Of a DNA stretch of 59,413 nucleotides, positions 50,169 through 59,143 are shown piece after piece. Every line of letters begins with the position of its first letter. The first letter of the stretch is position 1. The position numbers were made by a program, and so were the translations under genes. The stretch is from Pedobacter psychrodurus (lineage in GTDB: Bacteria > Bacteroidota > Bacteroidia > Sphingobacteriales > Sphingobacteriaceae): NCBI RefSeq assembly GCF_004331735.1, contig NZ_SJSO01000030.1, positions 1 through 59,413 of the forward strand, read 5' to 3'. The notes beneath the pieces were generated by a model. It was not told the DNA's origin. It did not search any database and saw nothing but the letters and a program-made list of their open reading frames with translations.

Positions 50169-52147
50169 GTTTTGCCCACTACCTATTACAGGTGAACTTA
50201 TACTTAATTGTTTTTTTCGGTTTTTACAAATTACTGTTAGATAAGGAGACCTACTTCACTTTAAACCGCATTTATTTAGTCTCTGCGGGCGTTTTGTCGT
50301 TATGCATACCGTTTATCCGTTTAGAATGGCTAACGGAGCAGAGGGCGGCGCAACAGGTTTATACTTCAGTTAATTGGGAAGCCGTATTAGCACAAGCAAC
50401 AATTGTAACGGAGCATAATACTGGTTTTAACTGGGGAAATGCATTCGTTTATGTCTATTGCGCAGGTATTTTGTTCTTCTTAGGTAGATTGGTTTTTAAC
50501 TTATTGGCAGTTAAAAAACTCATCACAGTTAGTAAGGCTGGCTCGGCTTTCTCTTTCTTTGGCAAAAAAGTAATTGACCAGGAATTACCACAAATGGATG
50601 TGATTGATATTCATGAAGAAGCTCACATCAAACAGTGGCATACAGTTGATATTTTATTTTTCGAAATTATTGGGATTATCACCTGGTTAAATCCAGTGAT
50701 TTATCTTTATAAAAAAGCGATTAAAAATATCCACGAATTTTTAGCTGATGAACTTGCTGCCGAATTTCAGGGCGACAAAGCTGAATATGCCATGTTATTG
50801 CTTAGTAAGTCCTTTGGCATTTCGCCAAATGCCTTAACGAATGGCTTTTTAGAAAAATCATTGATCAAAAAAAGAATTTTCATGCTTCATAAAGAGCGGT
50901 CTAAAAAGATCGCTATTATGAAGTATGGAATTTTTATCCCCTTGTTTGCGCTTTTAATTATGTTTTCATCGGCCACCGTTCGCAAAAACGAGAAACTGAT
51001 ATCCATTACCGATCAAATCCCTTTAGAAAAGCCAATAGAGATCGTTGAAAACATGGTTACAACACCGGGGAAGATAATTGTAGCACCTAAAATTTCAGTT
51101 GATGGCAAGACAGATGCAAACTGGAAAGGATTTTATCAATTTTTATTGAGAAATATTAAATATCCAAGCACAGCCAGCAGCGATGAGGTACAGGGTAATG
51201 CGCAGATAAAATTTAATCTAAAAGGCGGCAGAGTTACCAATATTACATCGAATGTAGAACTAGGGGCAGGCTGCGATGAAGAAGTGATGAAAGCAATTTT
51301 ATCTTATAAAGGATTTAAAACGGTAACTGATGGCAAATATGCCTTAACGGTAAGTTTTAAAATTCCAGAATCTTCAGAAGAGTTTAAGAATAAATTATTG
51401 CCAAAATCGGGTGGATATGTAAATCTGAACAAGATTAACATCATATCTTATCTTCCTAAAACCGCTGAAGCAGAAGCCAAAGTTATTAAATCTGAAACTA
51501 CAGATAAAGTATATGATTTCGTTTCGATTGAGAAACAACCAGAATTTCCGGGCGGTATAACCAAGTTCTATAAATATCTTAGTGGCAGCATTAAGTACCC
51601 AAAAATGGCACAGGAATATAATGTACAAGGTAAAGTTTTTCTCAGCTTTGTTGTTGAAAAAGATGGTTCTTTATCAGATGTTCAAATCACAAGGGGTTTA
51701 GGAAGTGGTACTGATGAAGAAGCTATGAGGGTTATAAAAGAATCGCCAAAATGGAACCCAGGCATCCAGAATGGTTTAGCTGTGAGGGTAAAATACAATA
51801 TCAATGTTAATTTCACACTCAGTGACCCTACAAAAGAAACTAAAACAAGTAGTATACCAACAAACCGGATCACTATTAAAGATGGTATAAATCAAGAAGC
51901 ATTGATCATTTTAGATGGCGTGAGGTTATCAAACAATAGCCAAATAAACACTATAAATCCAAATAACATCGAATCAATTTCTGTTTTAAAAGATCAGGCA
52001 GCAACTGATTTATATGGCCCCAGGGCTAAAGCTGGTGCAATTGTAATTACGAGCAAAACAAAAAATAACCTTTTCCTAAATCTTGATGCAAAAGAGCTGG
52101 CAATAGACAAAAACACTAATTTTTTCGATCTTAAAAGGAAATTCTAA
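50165..52147 (+). CDS. M56 (BlaR1-like) peptidase fused to two TonB C-terminal domains and a plug-like domain
   Basis: A 660-residue chimeric protein. Residues 1-270: BlaR1-type membrane zinc peptidase with helices, HEEAH at 150-154 and HEFLADE at 190-196. About 315-415 and 455-560: two TonB_C domains (GNAQIKFNLKGGRVTN and GKVFLSFVVEKDGSLSDVQI). About 575-640: a plug-like segment (ALIILDGVRLSNNSQINTINPNNIESISVLKDQAATDLYG). It probably cleaves the BlaI-type partner and may act at the envelope through the TonB domains. TonB domains after M56 are common in Bacteroidota; the added plug is less usual. Confidence 0.85.
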   Translation: MSFAHYLLQVNLYLIVFFGFYKLLLDKETYFTLNRIYLVSAGVLSLCIPFIRLEWLTEQRAAQQVYTSVNWEAVLAQATIVTEHNTGFNWGNAFVYVYCAGILFFLGRLVFNLLAVKKLITVSKAGSAFSFFGKKVIDQELPQMDVIDIHEEAHIKQWHTVDILFFEIIGIITWLNPVIYLYKKAIKNIHEFLADELAAEFQGDKAEYAMLLLSKSFGISPNALTNGFLEKSLIKKRIFMLHKERSKKIAIMKYGIFIPLFALLIMFSSATVRKNEKLISITDQIPLEKPIEIVENMVTTPGKIIVAPKISVDGKTDANWKGFYQFLLRNIKYPSTASSDEVQGNAQIKFNLKGGRVTNITSNVELGAGCDEEVMKAILSYKGFKTVTDGKYALTVSFKIPESSEEFKNKLLPKSGGYVNLNKINIISYLPKTAEAEAKVIKSETTDKVYDFVSIEKQPEFPGGITKFYKYLSGSIKYPKMAQEYNVQGKVFLSFVVEKDGSLSDVQITRGLGSGTDEEAMRVIKESPKWNPGIQNGLAVRVKYNINVNFTLSDPTKETKTSSIPTNRITIKDGINQEALIILDGVRLSNNSQINTINPNNIESISVLKDQAATDLYGPRAKAGAIVITSKTKNNLFLNLDAKELAIDKNTNFFDLKRKF

Positions 52148-52159
52148 CCAATACACAAT

Positions 52160-52798
52160 ATGAAAAAAATAATCGTCTTTACCATGATAATGGGTTTTAG
52201 TCAAGCTGGTTTTGCACAAAAAGTAGATAGCACTAAAACAAGTAAAATTACGCTAAGAGGCGTACATGGTACTAATGCAATAGAACCCTTGATTGTTATT
52301 GATGGGAATATACAGTACATTAGGGGTTCATCATCACTTAACGAGGTTGATCCCAACAATATTGAGTCTGTAAGCATCTTAAAAGATAGTTCAGCAACAG
52401 CTAAATATGGGGCTAACGGTTTTGCAGGGGTAATAGAAGTTAAAACTAAAAATGGTTCTTTAAACGATAACGGGTTTAAAACCGCTCCAATAAAAATTGG
52501 CGAGCCCAAATTAAAAGGAAAAGTATCAGGATTTAGTGTGCGCCCGAGTGCTCCTGATGGAAATACCTCTACAACATTAAGGTATCTATTGAATAGAGAT
52601 TTTGACCAGAAGGCAGAACCGCTTTATATCATTGACGGAAAAGAAGTTTCAGAGATAAAAAGTTTGAACAGGGAATCTATTGAATCAATAGAAGTGCTTA
52701 AAGATTCATCTGCAAGAACCTTACATGGTGATAAGGGGAAAAACGGCGTGGTGATTATTACCACCAAAAAATCAAAAGCAACGCCTAAGAAAAACTAA
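52160..52798 (+). CDS. Exported protein with two TonB-receptor plug-like repeats
   Basis: A 212-residue protein with a signal peptide (MKKIIVFTMIMGFSQAGFAQ). Two repeats of the SusC/plug motif follow: PLIVIDGNIQYIRGSSSLNE, NNIESVSILKDSSATAKYGA at 42-95, then PLYIIDGKEVSEIK and ESIESIEVLKDSSARTLHGD at 158-200. There is no barrel. The plug pieces resemble the end of the upstream M56-TonB protein. It may be a periplasmic partner binding TonB or a barrel. Confidence 0.8.
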   Translation: MKKIIVFTMIMGFSQAGFAQKVDSTKTSKITLRGVHGTNAIEPLIVIDGNIQYIRGSSSLNEVDPNNIESVSILKDSSATAKYGANGFAGVIEVKTKNGSLNDNGFKTAPIKIGEPKLKGKVSGFSVRPSAPDGNTSTTLRYLLNRDFDQKAEPLYIIDGKEVSEIKSLNRESIESIEVLKDSSARTLHGDKGKNGVVIITTKKSKATPKKN

Positions 52799-52823
52799 AT
52801 AATCGACACCTTAATAAAAAACA

Positions 52824-53222
52824 ATGAGAAAGCTAATCTTTTTAGCCCTAATGGGCATTGCTATGTATTATAATTCCGCTAAAGCACAGAATAACCCGGA
52901 TAAAGTTTATGATTTTGTATCTGTTGAAAAACAACCGGGGTTTCCAGGGGGCATTTCAAATTTCTATAAATACTTAAGCCATGAAATTAAATATCCAGAA
53001 GCAGCAAAGAAAAACAAAACTCAAGGCAAGGTATTCGCATCTTTTGTGGTTGAGAAAAATGGTGCTTTAACTGACCTTCAAGTGATCAGAAGCCTTTCAA
53101 CAGAAACAGATAAAGAAGCACTAAGAGTATTAAACAAGTCGCCAAGGTGGAATCCGGGTTTGATAGATGGAAAGCCTGTAAGGGTAAAATATAACATCGC
53201 TATTAATTTCGCCATGAAGTAA
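52824..53222 (+). CDS. TonB C-terminal-domain protein
   Basis: A 132-residue exported protein: signal peptide (LIFLALMGIAMYYNSAKAQ) and one TonB_C domain ending in PRWNPGLIDGKPVRVKYNIAINF. It closely resembles the second TonB_C domain of the M56 protein (for example KVYDFVSVEKQPGFPGGI against KVYDFVSIEKQPEFPGGI), implying duplication within this cluster. It lacks the N-terminal membrane anchor and Pro-rich stalk of true TonB. Confidence 0.88.
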   Translation: MRKLIFLALMGIAMYYNSAKAQNNPDKVYDFVSVEKQPGFPGGISNFYKYLSHEIKYPEAAKKNKTQGKVFASFVVEKNGALTDLQVIRSLSTETDKEALRVLNKSPRWNPGLIDGKPVRVKYNIAINFAMK

Positions 53223-53251
53223 AATCCATTGTATTAATTCTCTCCAAGCAC

Positions 53252-53280
53252 AAAACCCCAGCAAAATTGCCGGGGTTTTA
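53252..53280 (+). terminator. Terminator after the TonB-domain genes
   Basis: AAAACCCC/GGGGTTTT arms with an inner GC/GC pair. T-rich on exit. Confidence 0.75.
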
Positions 53281-53658
53281 TGTTTTCTCTCCTGTCTCGG
53301 AGGACTAAATTTAGAAAAACTTTAATGTATATGCAAATATTACAGAATAAAATTTCTAATTATGCAAAATTTTAATATGCAAACATAAGATTATTGCAAC
53401 TTTCGCAAACTTTTATTTCGAGACAACTTTGTTGTGCAAGGTTTCGATTTTAAGATCTCAAGTTTCATATGTTTTCAAAACAGCTGGCAAATGTTAAATG
53501 TGTATCAGTTTTAATCTTCAGCCTGCTAACAAATCATTAAAATTTATTCACTATTATTCTTAGTTCATTAACAGGAATTAAACTATTAATACACACTTAG
53601 CATAACGATCATAGGTTGGTTAATGGATGGCTATCTCTACGTAAGCTCCGATAAAACT

Positions 53659-53683
53659 AAAAAGCCCCCACAACGTGGAGGCT
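53659..53683 (-). terminator. Terminator of the sdhCAB operon
   Basis: On the minus strand AGCCTCCAC/GTGGGGGCT with a GTT loop and TTTTT after it, about 40 nt past the sdhB stop. Confidence 0.75.
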
Positions 53684-53722
53684 CAAGAACCCAGCGGTTA
53701 AGCTGAGTGCACAGTATATTTT

Positions 53723-54493
53723 TTAAACAGTTTCTTCTGAAATGAATTTTGCAGATGCAAAATCACGGTTCATACGAGCAATGTTTTCTAAAGAGATTCC
53801 TTTAGGACATTCGGCTTCGCAAGCACCAGTATTGGTACAGTTACCAAAACCTTCAGCATCCATTTGCGCAACCATGCTTTGTACCCTGCGGTAACGCTCT
53901 GGCTGACCCTGTGGCAGCAATGCCAATTGAGAAATCTTAGCCGACACGAATAACATTGCTGAAGCATTTTTACAAGTTGCCACACAAGCGCCACAACCGA
54001 TACAAGCTGCAGCTTCGAAAGCCGCATCTGCCTGCATTTTAGGAATTGGCAAATTGTTTGCATCCTGAGCATTACCTGTGTTTACCGAAATAAAACCACC
54101 AGCAGCAATAACCCTATCAAATGCAGAACGATCTACCGTTAAATCTTTCACTACCGGAAAAGCTGCAGCTCTCCAAGGCTCAACAACAATGGTATCGCCA
54201 TCTTTGAAAGAACGCATGTGCAACTGACAGGTAGTAACCAAATCTTTTGGTCCGTGCGGACGACCGTTGATAAACATCGAGCACATTCCGCAAATCCCTT
54301 CGCGGCAATCGTGGTCGAATACAACCGGCTCATCACCTTTGTTAATTAATTGTTCGTTTAATACATCGAACATCTCTAAGAAAGACATATCCGGTGAAAT
54401 ATCGGCCAATTTATAATCTACCAAAGCACCTTTGGCATTGTTATTTTTTTGACGCCAAACTTTTAGCGTTAAGTTCATATTTCCTGTACTCAT
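53723..54493 (-). CDS. sdhB: Succinate dehydrogenase/fumarate reductase iron-sulfur subunit
   Basis: A 256-residue subunit B. The plant-ferredoxin 2Fe-2S motif is CREGICGMCS with a later Cys in VTTCQLHM. The ferredoxin-like clusters use CIGCGACVATCKNA and CTNTGACEAECPKG. It passes electrons between FAD and the membrane subunit. It is the last gene of sdhCAB, 79 bp after sdhA. The order C-A-B and the single large membrane subunit fit the Bacteroidota type. Confidence 0.96.
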   Translation of the reverse strand: MSTGNMNLTLKVWRQKNNNAKGALVDYKLADISPDMSFLEMFDVLNEQLINKGDEPVVFDHDCREGICGMCSMFINGRPHGPKDLVTTCQLHMRSFKDGDTIVVEPWRAAAFPVVKDLTVDRSAFDRVIAAGGFISVNTGNAQDANNLPIPKMQADAAFEAAACIGCGACVATCKNASAMLFVSAKISQLALLPQGQPERYRRVQSMVAQMDAEGFGNCTNTGACEAECPKGISLENIARMNRDFASAKFISEETV

Positions 54494-54572
54494 GATATTG
54501 AGGTTTTAGGTAAGCGGTTAGCGTTTGGCGTTTGGCGAATAACCGCTTTAACGCTTAACGCTGTGCGCGTCA

Positions 54573-56552
54573 CTATTTATAACTTCTTTGTGCTACTTTA
54601 ATATTTTCAAACTTCAATTCTTCTTTGTGAAGTTCGAAGTTTACACCTTCTTTAAATTCCCAAGCGGCTACGTAAGCATAGTTCTCATCATCACGTAGTG
54701 CTTCACCTTCTTCTGTTTGATACTCTTCACGGAAGTGACCACCACAACTTTCGTTACGGTTTAAAGCATCAATACACATTAACTCCCCCAGTTCGATAAA
54801 ATCAGCAACTCGGCCAGCTTTTTCTAGTTCGGTGTTTAACTCATCAGCCGTTCCAGGTACACGAACATCGCTCCAGAATTCAGCACGTAAAGCTCTGATT
54901 TCTTGAATTGCTTCGTTTAAACCTTTTTCGTTACGGGCCATACCACATTTTTCCCACATAATGTGGCCTAAACGTTTGTGGAAATGATCTACCGACTTGG
55001 TTCCTTTAATATTGATTAAAGTATTTAAAATACCAACTGCTCTTTCTTCAGCCTCTGCAAATGCAGGGTGATCGGTTGGAATAGCTTTTACTGAAATCTC
55101 TTTCGATAAGTAAGATCCTATCGTGTAAGGAAGAACAAAATAACCATCAGCCAAACCTTGCATCAAAGCAGACGCACCTAAACGGTTAGCACCGTGATCT
55201 GAGAAGTTAGCCTCACCAGTACAGTATAAACCAGGTACAGATGTCATTAGGTTATAATCAACCCATAAACCACCCATGGTATAGTGAACCGCAGGATAGA
55301 TACGCATTGGCGTTTCGTAAGGATTTTCGCCAGTAATCTGCGCATACATATCGAACAGGTTACCATATTTTTCCTTAATTACCGCAGTACCTAAACGCAT
55401 ACAGGTTTCTTTATCAGGATTGTGGTTACCCGCTTTAGAAGCTTCGATTTTACCGTAACGTTCTGTATTGGCTTTAAAATCCAAGTATACGGCTAATTTA
55501 GAAGCACCAACTCCATAACCTGCATCACAACGCTCTTTCGCAGCACGAGAGGCTACATCACGGGGAACAAGGTTACCGAAAGCAGGGTAACGGCGCTCCA
55601 AGTAATAATCTCTTTCATCTTCAGGAATGTCTGAAGCTTTACGGTTATCATCTTTCTTTTTAGGTACCCAGATACGTCCATCATTACGCAACGACTCCGA
55701 CATCAGGGTTAATTTAGATTGGTGATCGCCAGAAACCGGGATACAAGTTGGGTGGATCTGCGTATAACAAGGGTTTGCAAAATAAGCACCTTGTTTGTGC
55801 GCTTTCCAAGCTGCTGTAACATTACTTCCCATAGCATTGGTAGAAAGATAGAATACGTTACCATAACCACCTGTTCCTAGTACCACCGCATGACCGAAGT
55901 GACGCTCGATTTCTCCTGTAATTAAGTTACGGGCAATAATACCACGTGCTTTGCCATCGATTTTAACAACCTCAAGCATTTCGTGACGGGTATACATTTC
56001 TACTTTACCCATACCAATCTGGCGCTCTAAAGCAGAATAAGCACCTAATAATAATTGTTGACCAGTTTGACCTGCAGCATAAAAAGTACGTTGTACCTGT
56101 GTACCACCAAATGAACGGTTATCTAACAAACCACCATATTCGCGGGCCAAAGGCACTCCTTGTGCTACACACTGATCTATAATGTTGGCACTTACTTCGG
56201 CCAAACGATGCACATTGGCTTCGCGGGCACGGTAATCGCCACCTTTAATGGTATCGTAAAATAAACGATAAGTGCTATCGCCATCATTTTGATAGTTTTT
56301 TGCTGCATTGATACCACCCTGAGCAGCGATTGAGTGTGCTCTACGTGGTGAATCCTGAAAACAAAAACATTTAACTTTGTAACCCATCTCGGCCAAAGTA
56401 GCCGCTGCCGAAGCACCTGCTAAACCCGAACCTACAATGATTACTTCAATAGTTCTTTTGTTCGATGGGTTAACCAAAGGCACAGAAGACTTATATTTTG
56501 TCCATTTGCTGGTTAATTCGCCTTCTGGAATATTTGAATTAATATCTGACAT
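54573..56552 (-). CDS. sdhA: Succinate dehydrogenase/fumarate reductase flavoprotein subunit
   Basis: A 659-residue subunit A. The FAD motif is IIVGSGLAGASAAATLAEMG, followed by HSIAAQGGINAAKN (His-FAD region) and the active-site TCIPVSGDHQSKLTLMSESLRNDG. It ends in the usual helical and C-terminal domains. I start at MSDINSNIPEGELTS. A longer frame would run 30 codons upstream into sdhC. It oxidises succinate to fumarate in the TCA cycle, or runs in reverse. Confidence 0.96.
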   Translation of the reverse strand: MSDINSNIPEGELTSKWTKYKSSVPLVNPSNKRTIEVIIVGSGLAGASAAATLAEMGYKVKCFCFQDSPRRAHSIAAQGGINAAKNYQNDGDSTYRLFYDTIKGGDYRAREANVHRLAEVSANIIDQCVAQGVPLAREYGGLLDNRSFGGTQVQRTFYAAGQTGQQLLLGAYSALERQIGMGKVEMYTRHEMLEVVKIDGKARGIIARNLITGEIERHFGHAVVLGTGGYGNVFYLSTNAMGSNVTAAWKAHKQGAYFANPCYTQIHPTCIPVSGDHQSKLTLMSESLRNDGRIWVPKKKDDNRKASDIPEDERDYYLERRYPAFGNLVPRDVASRAAKERCDAGYGVGASKLAVYLDFKANTERYGKIEASKAGNHNPDKETCMRLGTAVIKEKYGNLFDMYAQITGENPYETPMRIYPAVHYTMGGLWVDYNLMTSVPGLYCTGEANFSDHGANRLGASALMQGLADGYFVLPYTIGSYLSKEISVKAIPTDHPAFAEAEERAVGILNTLINIKGTKSVDHFHKRLGHIMWEKCGMARNEKGLNEAIQEIRALRAEFWSDVRVPGTADELNTELEKAGRVADFIELGELMCIDALNRNESCGGHFREEYQTEEGEALRDDENYAYVAAWEFKEGVNFELHKEELKFENIKVAQRSYK

Positions 56553-56569
56553 ATCTTTTGTGCTAAAAA

Positions 56570-57250
56570 TTATTGAATAAGACCGAAATAAACTGCAATC
56601 GGCATGGCCGCGAAAAGGATCGATATAATAACCGAATACCAAACGCCAGCACCTTTAATTATACCATTATATTTTGAGTGGTTCCATCCTAATGTTTGGA
56701 ATGCCGAAGCAAAACCATGCAATAAGTGGTAGCATAAAGAAAACATAGCCAAAACATATACGACAACCCTTACCGGATCCTGAAATTTTTCTTTCATTAC
56801 CGCGTAAAGATCTTCATGTCCGTTGGCATCAACCGTTGGGATTCCTGTAAAACGAGAAACTACCCAAAAATCTTTCAGGTGAACGACCAGGAAGATCAGC
56901 AAAAGCGTACCCAGTAAACCCATAGAACGGCTGTACCATTTACTGTTTGCCTTTCCATCGTTTACGGCATATTTAACTGGCCTTGCCTTTTGATTTTGCA
57001 ACGTTAAACGTAACGCCTGAAAAATGTGCGCAAGCAAACCAATAAACAACACAATCTCGCCAGCCCGGATAATCCAGTTAGTGGCCATAAAATGTGCGCC
57101 TACGTTAAATGTCAAACCACCATCGCTAATAAAAATTAAAGCGTTAATACCGCAGTGTACAATTAAAAAAAGTATCAGGAACAAACCTGTAATACCCATG
57201 ATGAATTTCTTCCCTATTGATGAAGAAAATGCATTTCCGAAACCACTCAT
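56570..57250 (-). CDS. sdhC: Succinate dehydrogenase cytochrome b subunit
   Basis: A 226-residue membrane subunit with five helices, of the single-subunit (type B) kind with two haem b. His residues lie in LFLIVHCGIN, GLLAHIFQAL, LIFLVVHLKD and LCYHLLHGFASAF. It is first in the operon, 17 bp before sdhA. A -7 box TACTTTTG lies on the minus strand at 57280-57287, 29 nt from the ATG. Confidence 0.94.
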   Translation of the reverse strand: MSGFGNAFSSSIGKKFIMGITGLFLILFLIVHCGINALIFISDGGLTFNVGAHFMATNWIIRAGEIVLFIGLLAHIFQALRLTLQNQKARPVKYAVNDGKANSKWYSRSMGLLGTLLLIFLVVHLKDFWVVSRFTGIPTVDANGHEDLYAVMKEKFQDPVRVVVYVLAMFSLCYHLLHGFASAFQTLGWNHSKYNGIIKGAGVWYSVIISILFAAMPIAVYFGLIQ

Positions 57251-57279
57251 TTGATTAGGATTTATATCTAAATTTCTTG

Positions 57280-57287
57280 CAAAAGTA
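57280..57287 (-). promoter_or_regulatory. -7 promoter box TACTTTTG for sdhCAB
   Basis: A minus-strand match to TAnnTTTG. The -33 element is not clear. Confidence 0.4.
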
Positions 57288-57455
57288 TCTAATTAAGCGT
57301 TTAATTTATAAACGAATATGACAAAACAACGATAAAACATTTATTTAGAAACATTCTAAAGCATATTCGGAAATAATTGAAAGAATATGGGATTATTTAT
57401 GGTTTCATAAGTTTTTTTACCATTAAGAAATGAAGATCATTAAGGCCTAAGAATT

Positions 57456-57863
57456 TTATCTATCGGGCAAGATTTTGAAGTATTCGTTAACCATAGGAAT
57501 AATACTTTTGGTAATGTTATCCGTGAAAAAATTGATCAACAATCCTTGAGGAGCACTTAGAAGTTTCATATAGGTTAGTAACTGTGCCTGGTGTACAGGC
57601 AAAAGATTGGAGATTGCTTTTATTTCAACAACAACACAATCATTAACAAATAAATCCGTGCGTAAATCTACATCTATTGGCAAATCATCATACACGACCG
57701 ATAATGTTAACTGTTGCGAAACAGCATATCCGTTTTTCTCCAACTCATATTTTAAGCAGCGCTCATATACACTCTCCAATAGGCCTGGGCCAAGTGCATT
57801 GTGAACTTTAATTGCGAAACCTGTGATCTCGTAAGATAATTGTGTAACCTCTTTTTTAGTCAT
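57456..57863 (-). CDS. GxxExxY-family protein
   Basis: A 135-residue protein of the GxxExxY family. The name motif reads GLLESVYERCLKYEL. The strand pattern with DLFVNDCVVVEIKAI resembles a PD-(D/E)xK nuclease-type core, but the biochemical role is unknown. The family is very common and multi-copy in Bacteroidota. It is monocistronic, downstream of the sdh promoter on the same strand. Confidence 0.92.
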   Translation of the reverse strand: MTKKEVTQLSYEITGFAIKVHNALGPGLLESVYERCLKYELEKNGYAVSQQLTLSVVYDDLPIDVDLRTDLFVNDCVVVEIKAISNLLPVHQAQLLTYMKLLSAPQGLLINFFTDNITKSIIPMVNEYFKILPDR

Positions 57864-58091
57864 TCCCCTAAGTAATTAAATGAAACGATGTGCTCTACAT
57901 ATTTATTAGGCACGCTGAATTAGGGGATGATTAGACAAATTGAATCATTAAGAAACTATCTACCCATAACTAAAATAACATTTTTCTTCTTAACTAACTT
58001 AATTTCTTAATGATAAAAAAAATTAAGATAAGCTTATTTATACCAAAACACAACTAATCTTTTCGTTATATTGCTCTATCAAATTATTAAC

Positions 58092-59141
58092 ATGAAAAAA
58101 CAGCTCTATTTACTTATTTTATTAGCTAGCCTATTCTCTGCTTGTGATCCAGCTCCTGCTACATTTAATCTCGAAACCAAAAACTTTGGCCCAAATGCGG
58201 TAATTACCATTCGAAGCGCTGAAAACGGAGAGACACTGAAAGTTGAAAACATTACCAATACCAATCAGACTTTTAAAATCAACATCCCTGTAAAAGGCTA
58301 TGCCACTTTAAGAACCGAGGATGGCACCCACAAAGGAGAATATTACTTCTATCTTGACAAAGGCAGCTACAAAGGCATTCTTGACGGAAAAAACATCAAT
58401 TCATATCCTTTAAAAAGCGTTCCAACAAAAGAAGGCGAACAATTTATAGACTTCTATAAGCTAAAAGACGATATGAGCAAAAACCTGCTCGACAGTTTGG
58501 ATATTGTGGAGTTGGAATTGGACCAAGCCACGCCAAGCAACATTATGGAAAGGGCAAAAAATGCAGACCGTTGGAGAGAGAAAAAAATCTTGCTACAGCT
58601 AAATATCATAAAGGCCTTTGCCAAAAAGTATCCCGGTTCTGCGCACACCCTCTTTTTATTGGAACAACTGGGCAACACAGATTCTGAAGCCAAGAATTAT
58701 TTATCCATTTTTAATAGTTTAGATAAGGAAATTCAGGAAAGCAAAAAGGGTAAAAATCTCTTAAAAGAGATTAAGCAGGCTAGCCAGATGATGGCAGGAA
58801 GTAAAATGCCTAATATTGAAGGAGAAAATCCAGATGGAAAAAAATTCGATCTGAGCATACTTAAAAAGGTAAACCTTGTTATCTGCTGGACTTCTTATAA
58901 TGGGAAAAGTAGAAAAAACAACCAGTTACTGGTTAAGCTCTATGAGAAATATAAAAATAAAGATGTAGAATTTATCGGTGTATCGTTCGATAAAAAAAGA
59001 GACTGGTGGGTAAATGTAATAAAAGATGATCACCTTACCTGGCCACAATATTCTGATTTGCAAGGAGCAAAATCCCCAAATGCAAAGAATCTGAGCAATT
59101 ATAATGTTACTTACGGATCAAGCAAAAAAGTTGGGGATTAA
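58092..59141 (+). CDS. Lipoprotein with degenerate thioredoxin-like domain, probably cut short by the IS
   Basis: A 349-residue lipoprotein. The signal LYLLILLASLFSAC ends in a lipobox Cys. The N-terminal 150 residues resemble DUF4369-type domains that come before TlpA-like thioredoxins in Bacteroidota. The thioredoxin-like domain starts near residue 238 (GSKMPNIEGENPDGKKFDLS). Where TlpA has WCxPC the sequence reads WTSYNGKSRKNN, so both Cys are lost. The frame ends abruptly in SSKKVGD, with no cis-Pro strand or last helix, 2 bp before the stop of the convergent ISL3 transposase. The last residues are therefore probably IS sequence. Confidence 0.75.
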   Translation: MKKQLYLLILLASLFSACDPAPATFNLETKNFGPNAVITIRSAENGETLKVENITNTNQTFKINIPVKGYATLRTEDGTHKGEYYFYLDKGSYKGILDGKNINSYPLKSVPTKEGEQFIDFYKLKDDMSKNLLDSLDIVELELDQATPSNIMERAKNADRWREKKILLQLNIIKAFAKKYPGSAHTLFLLEQLGNTDSEAKNYLSIFNSLDKEIQESKKGKNLLKEIKQASQMMAGSKMPNIEGENPDGKKFDLSILKKVNLVICWTSYNGKSRKNNQLLVKLYEKYKNKDVEFIGVSFDKKRDWWVNVIKDDHLTWPQYSDLQGAKSPNAKNLSNYNVTYGSSKKVGD

Positions 59142-59143
59142 TA

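Larger units (their letters stand above)
53223..53722. other. 500-bp gap before the sdh operon
   Basis: It contains a terminator at each end (53252-53280 and 53659-53683). The middle is AT-rich with several TATGCAAA repeats (53330-53380) and no gene. Confidence 0.5.
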
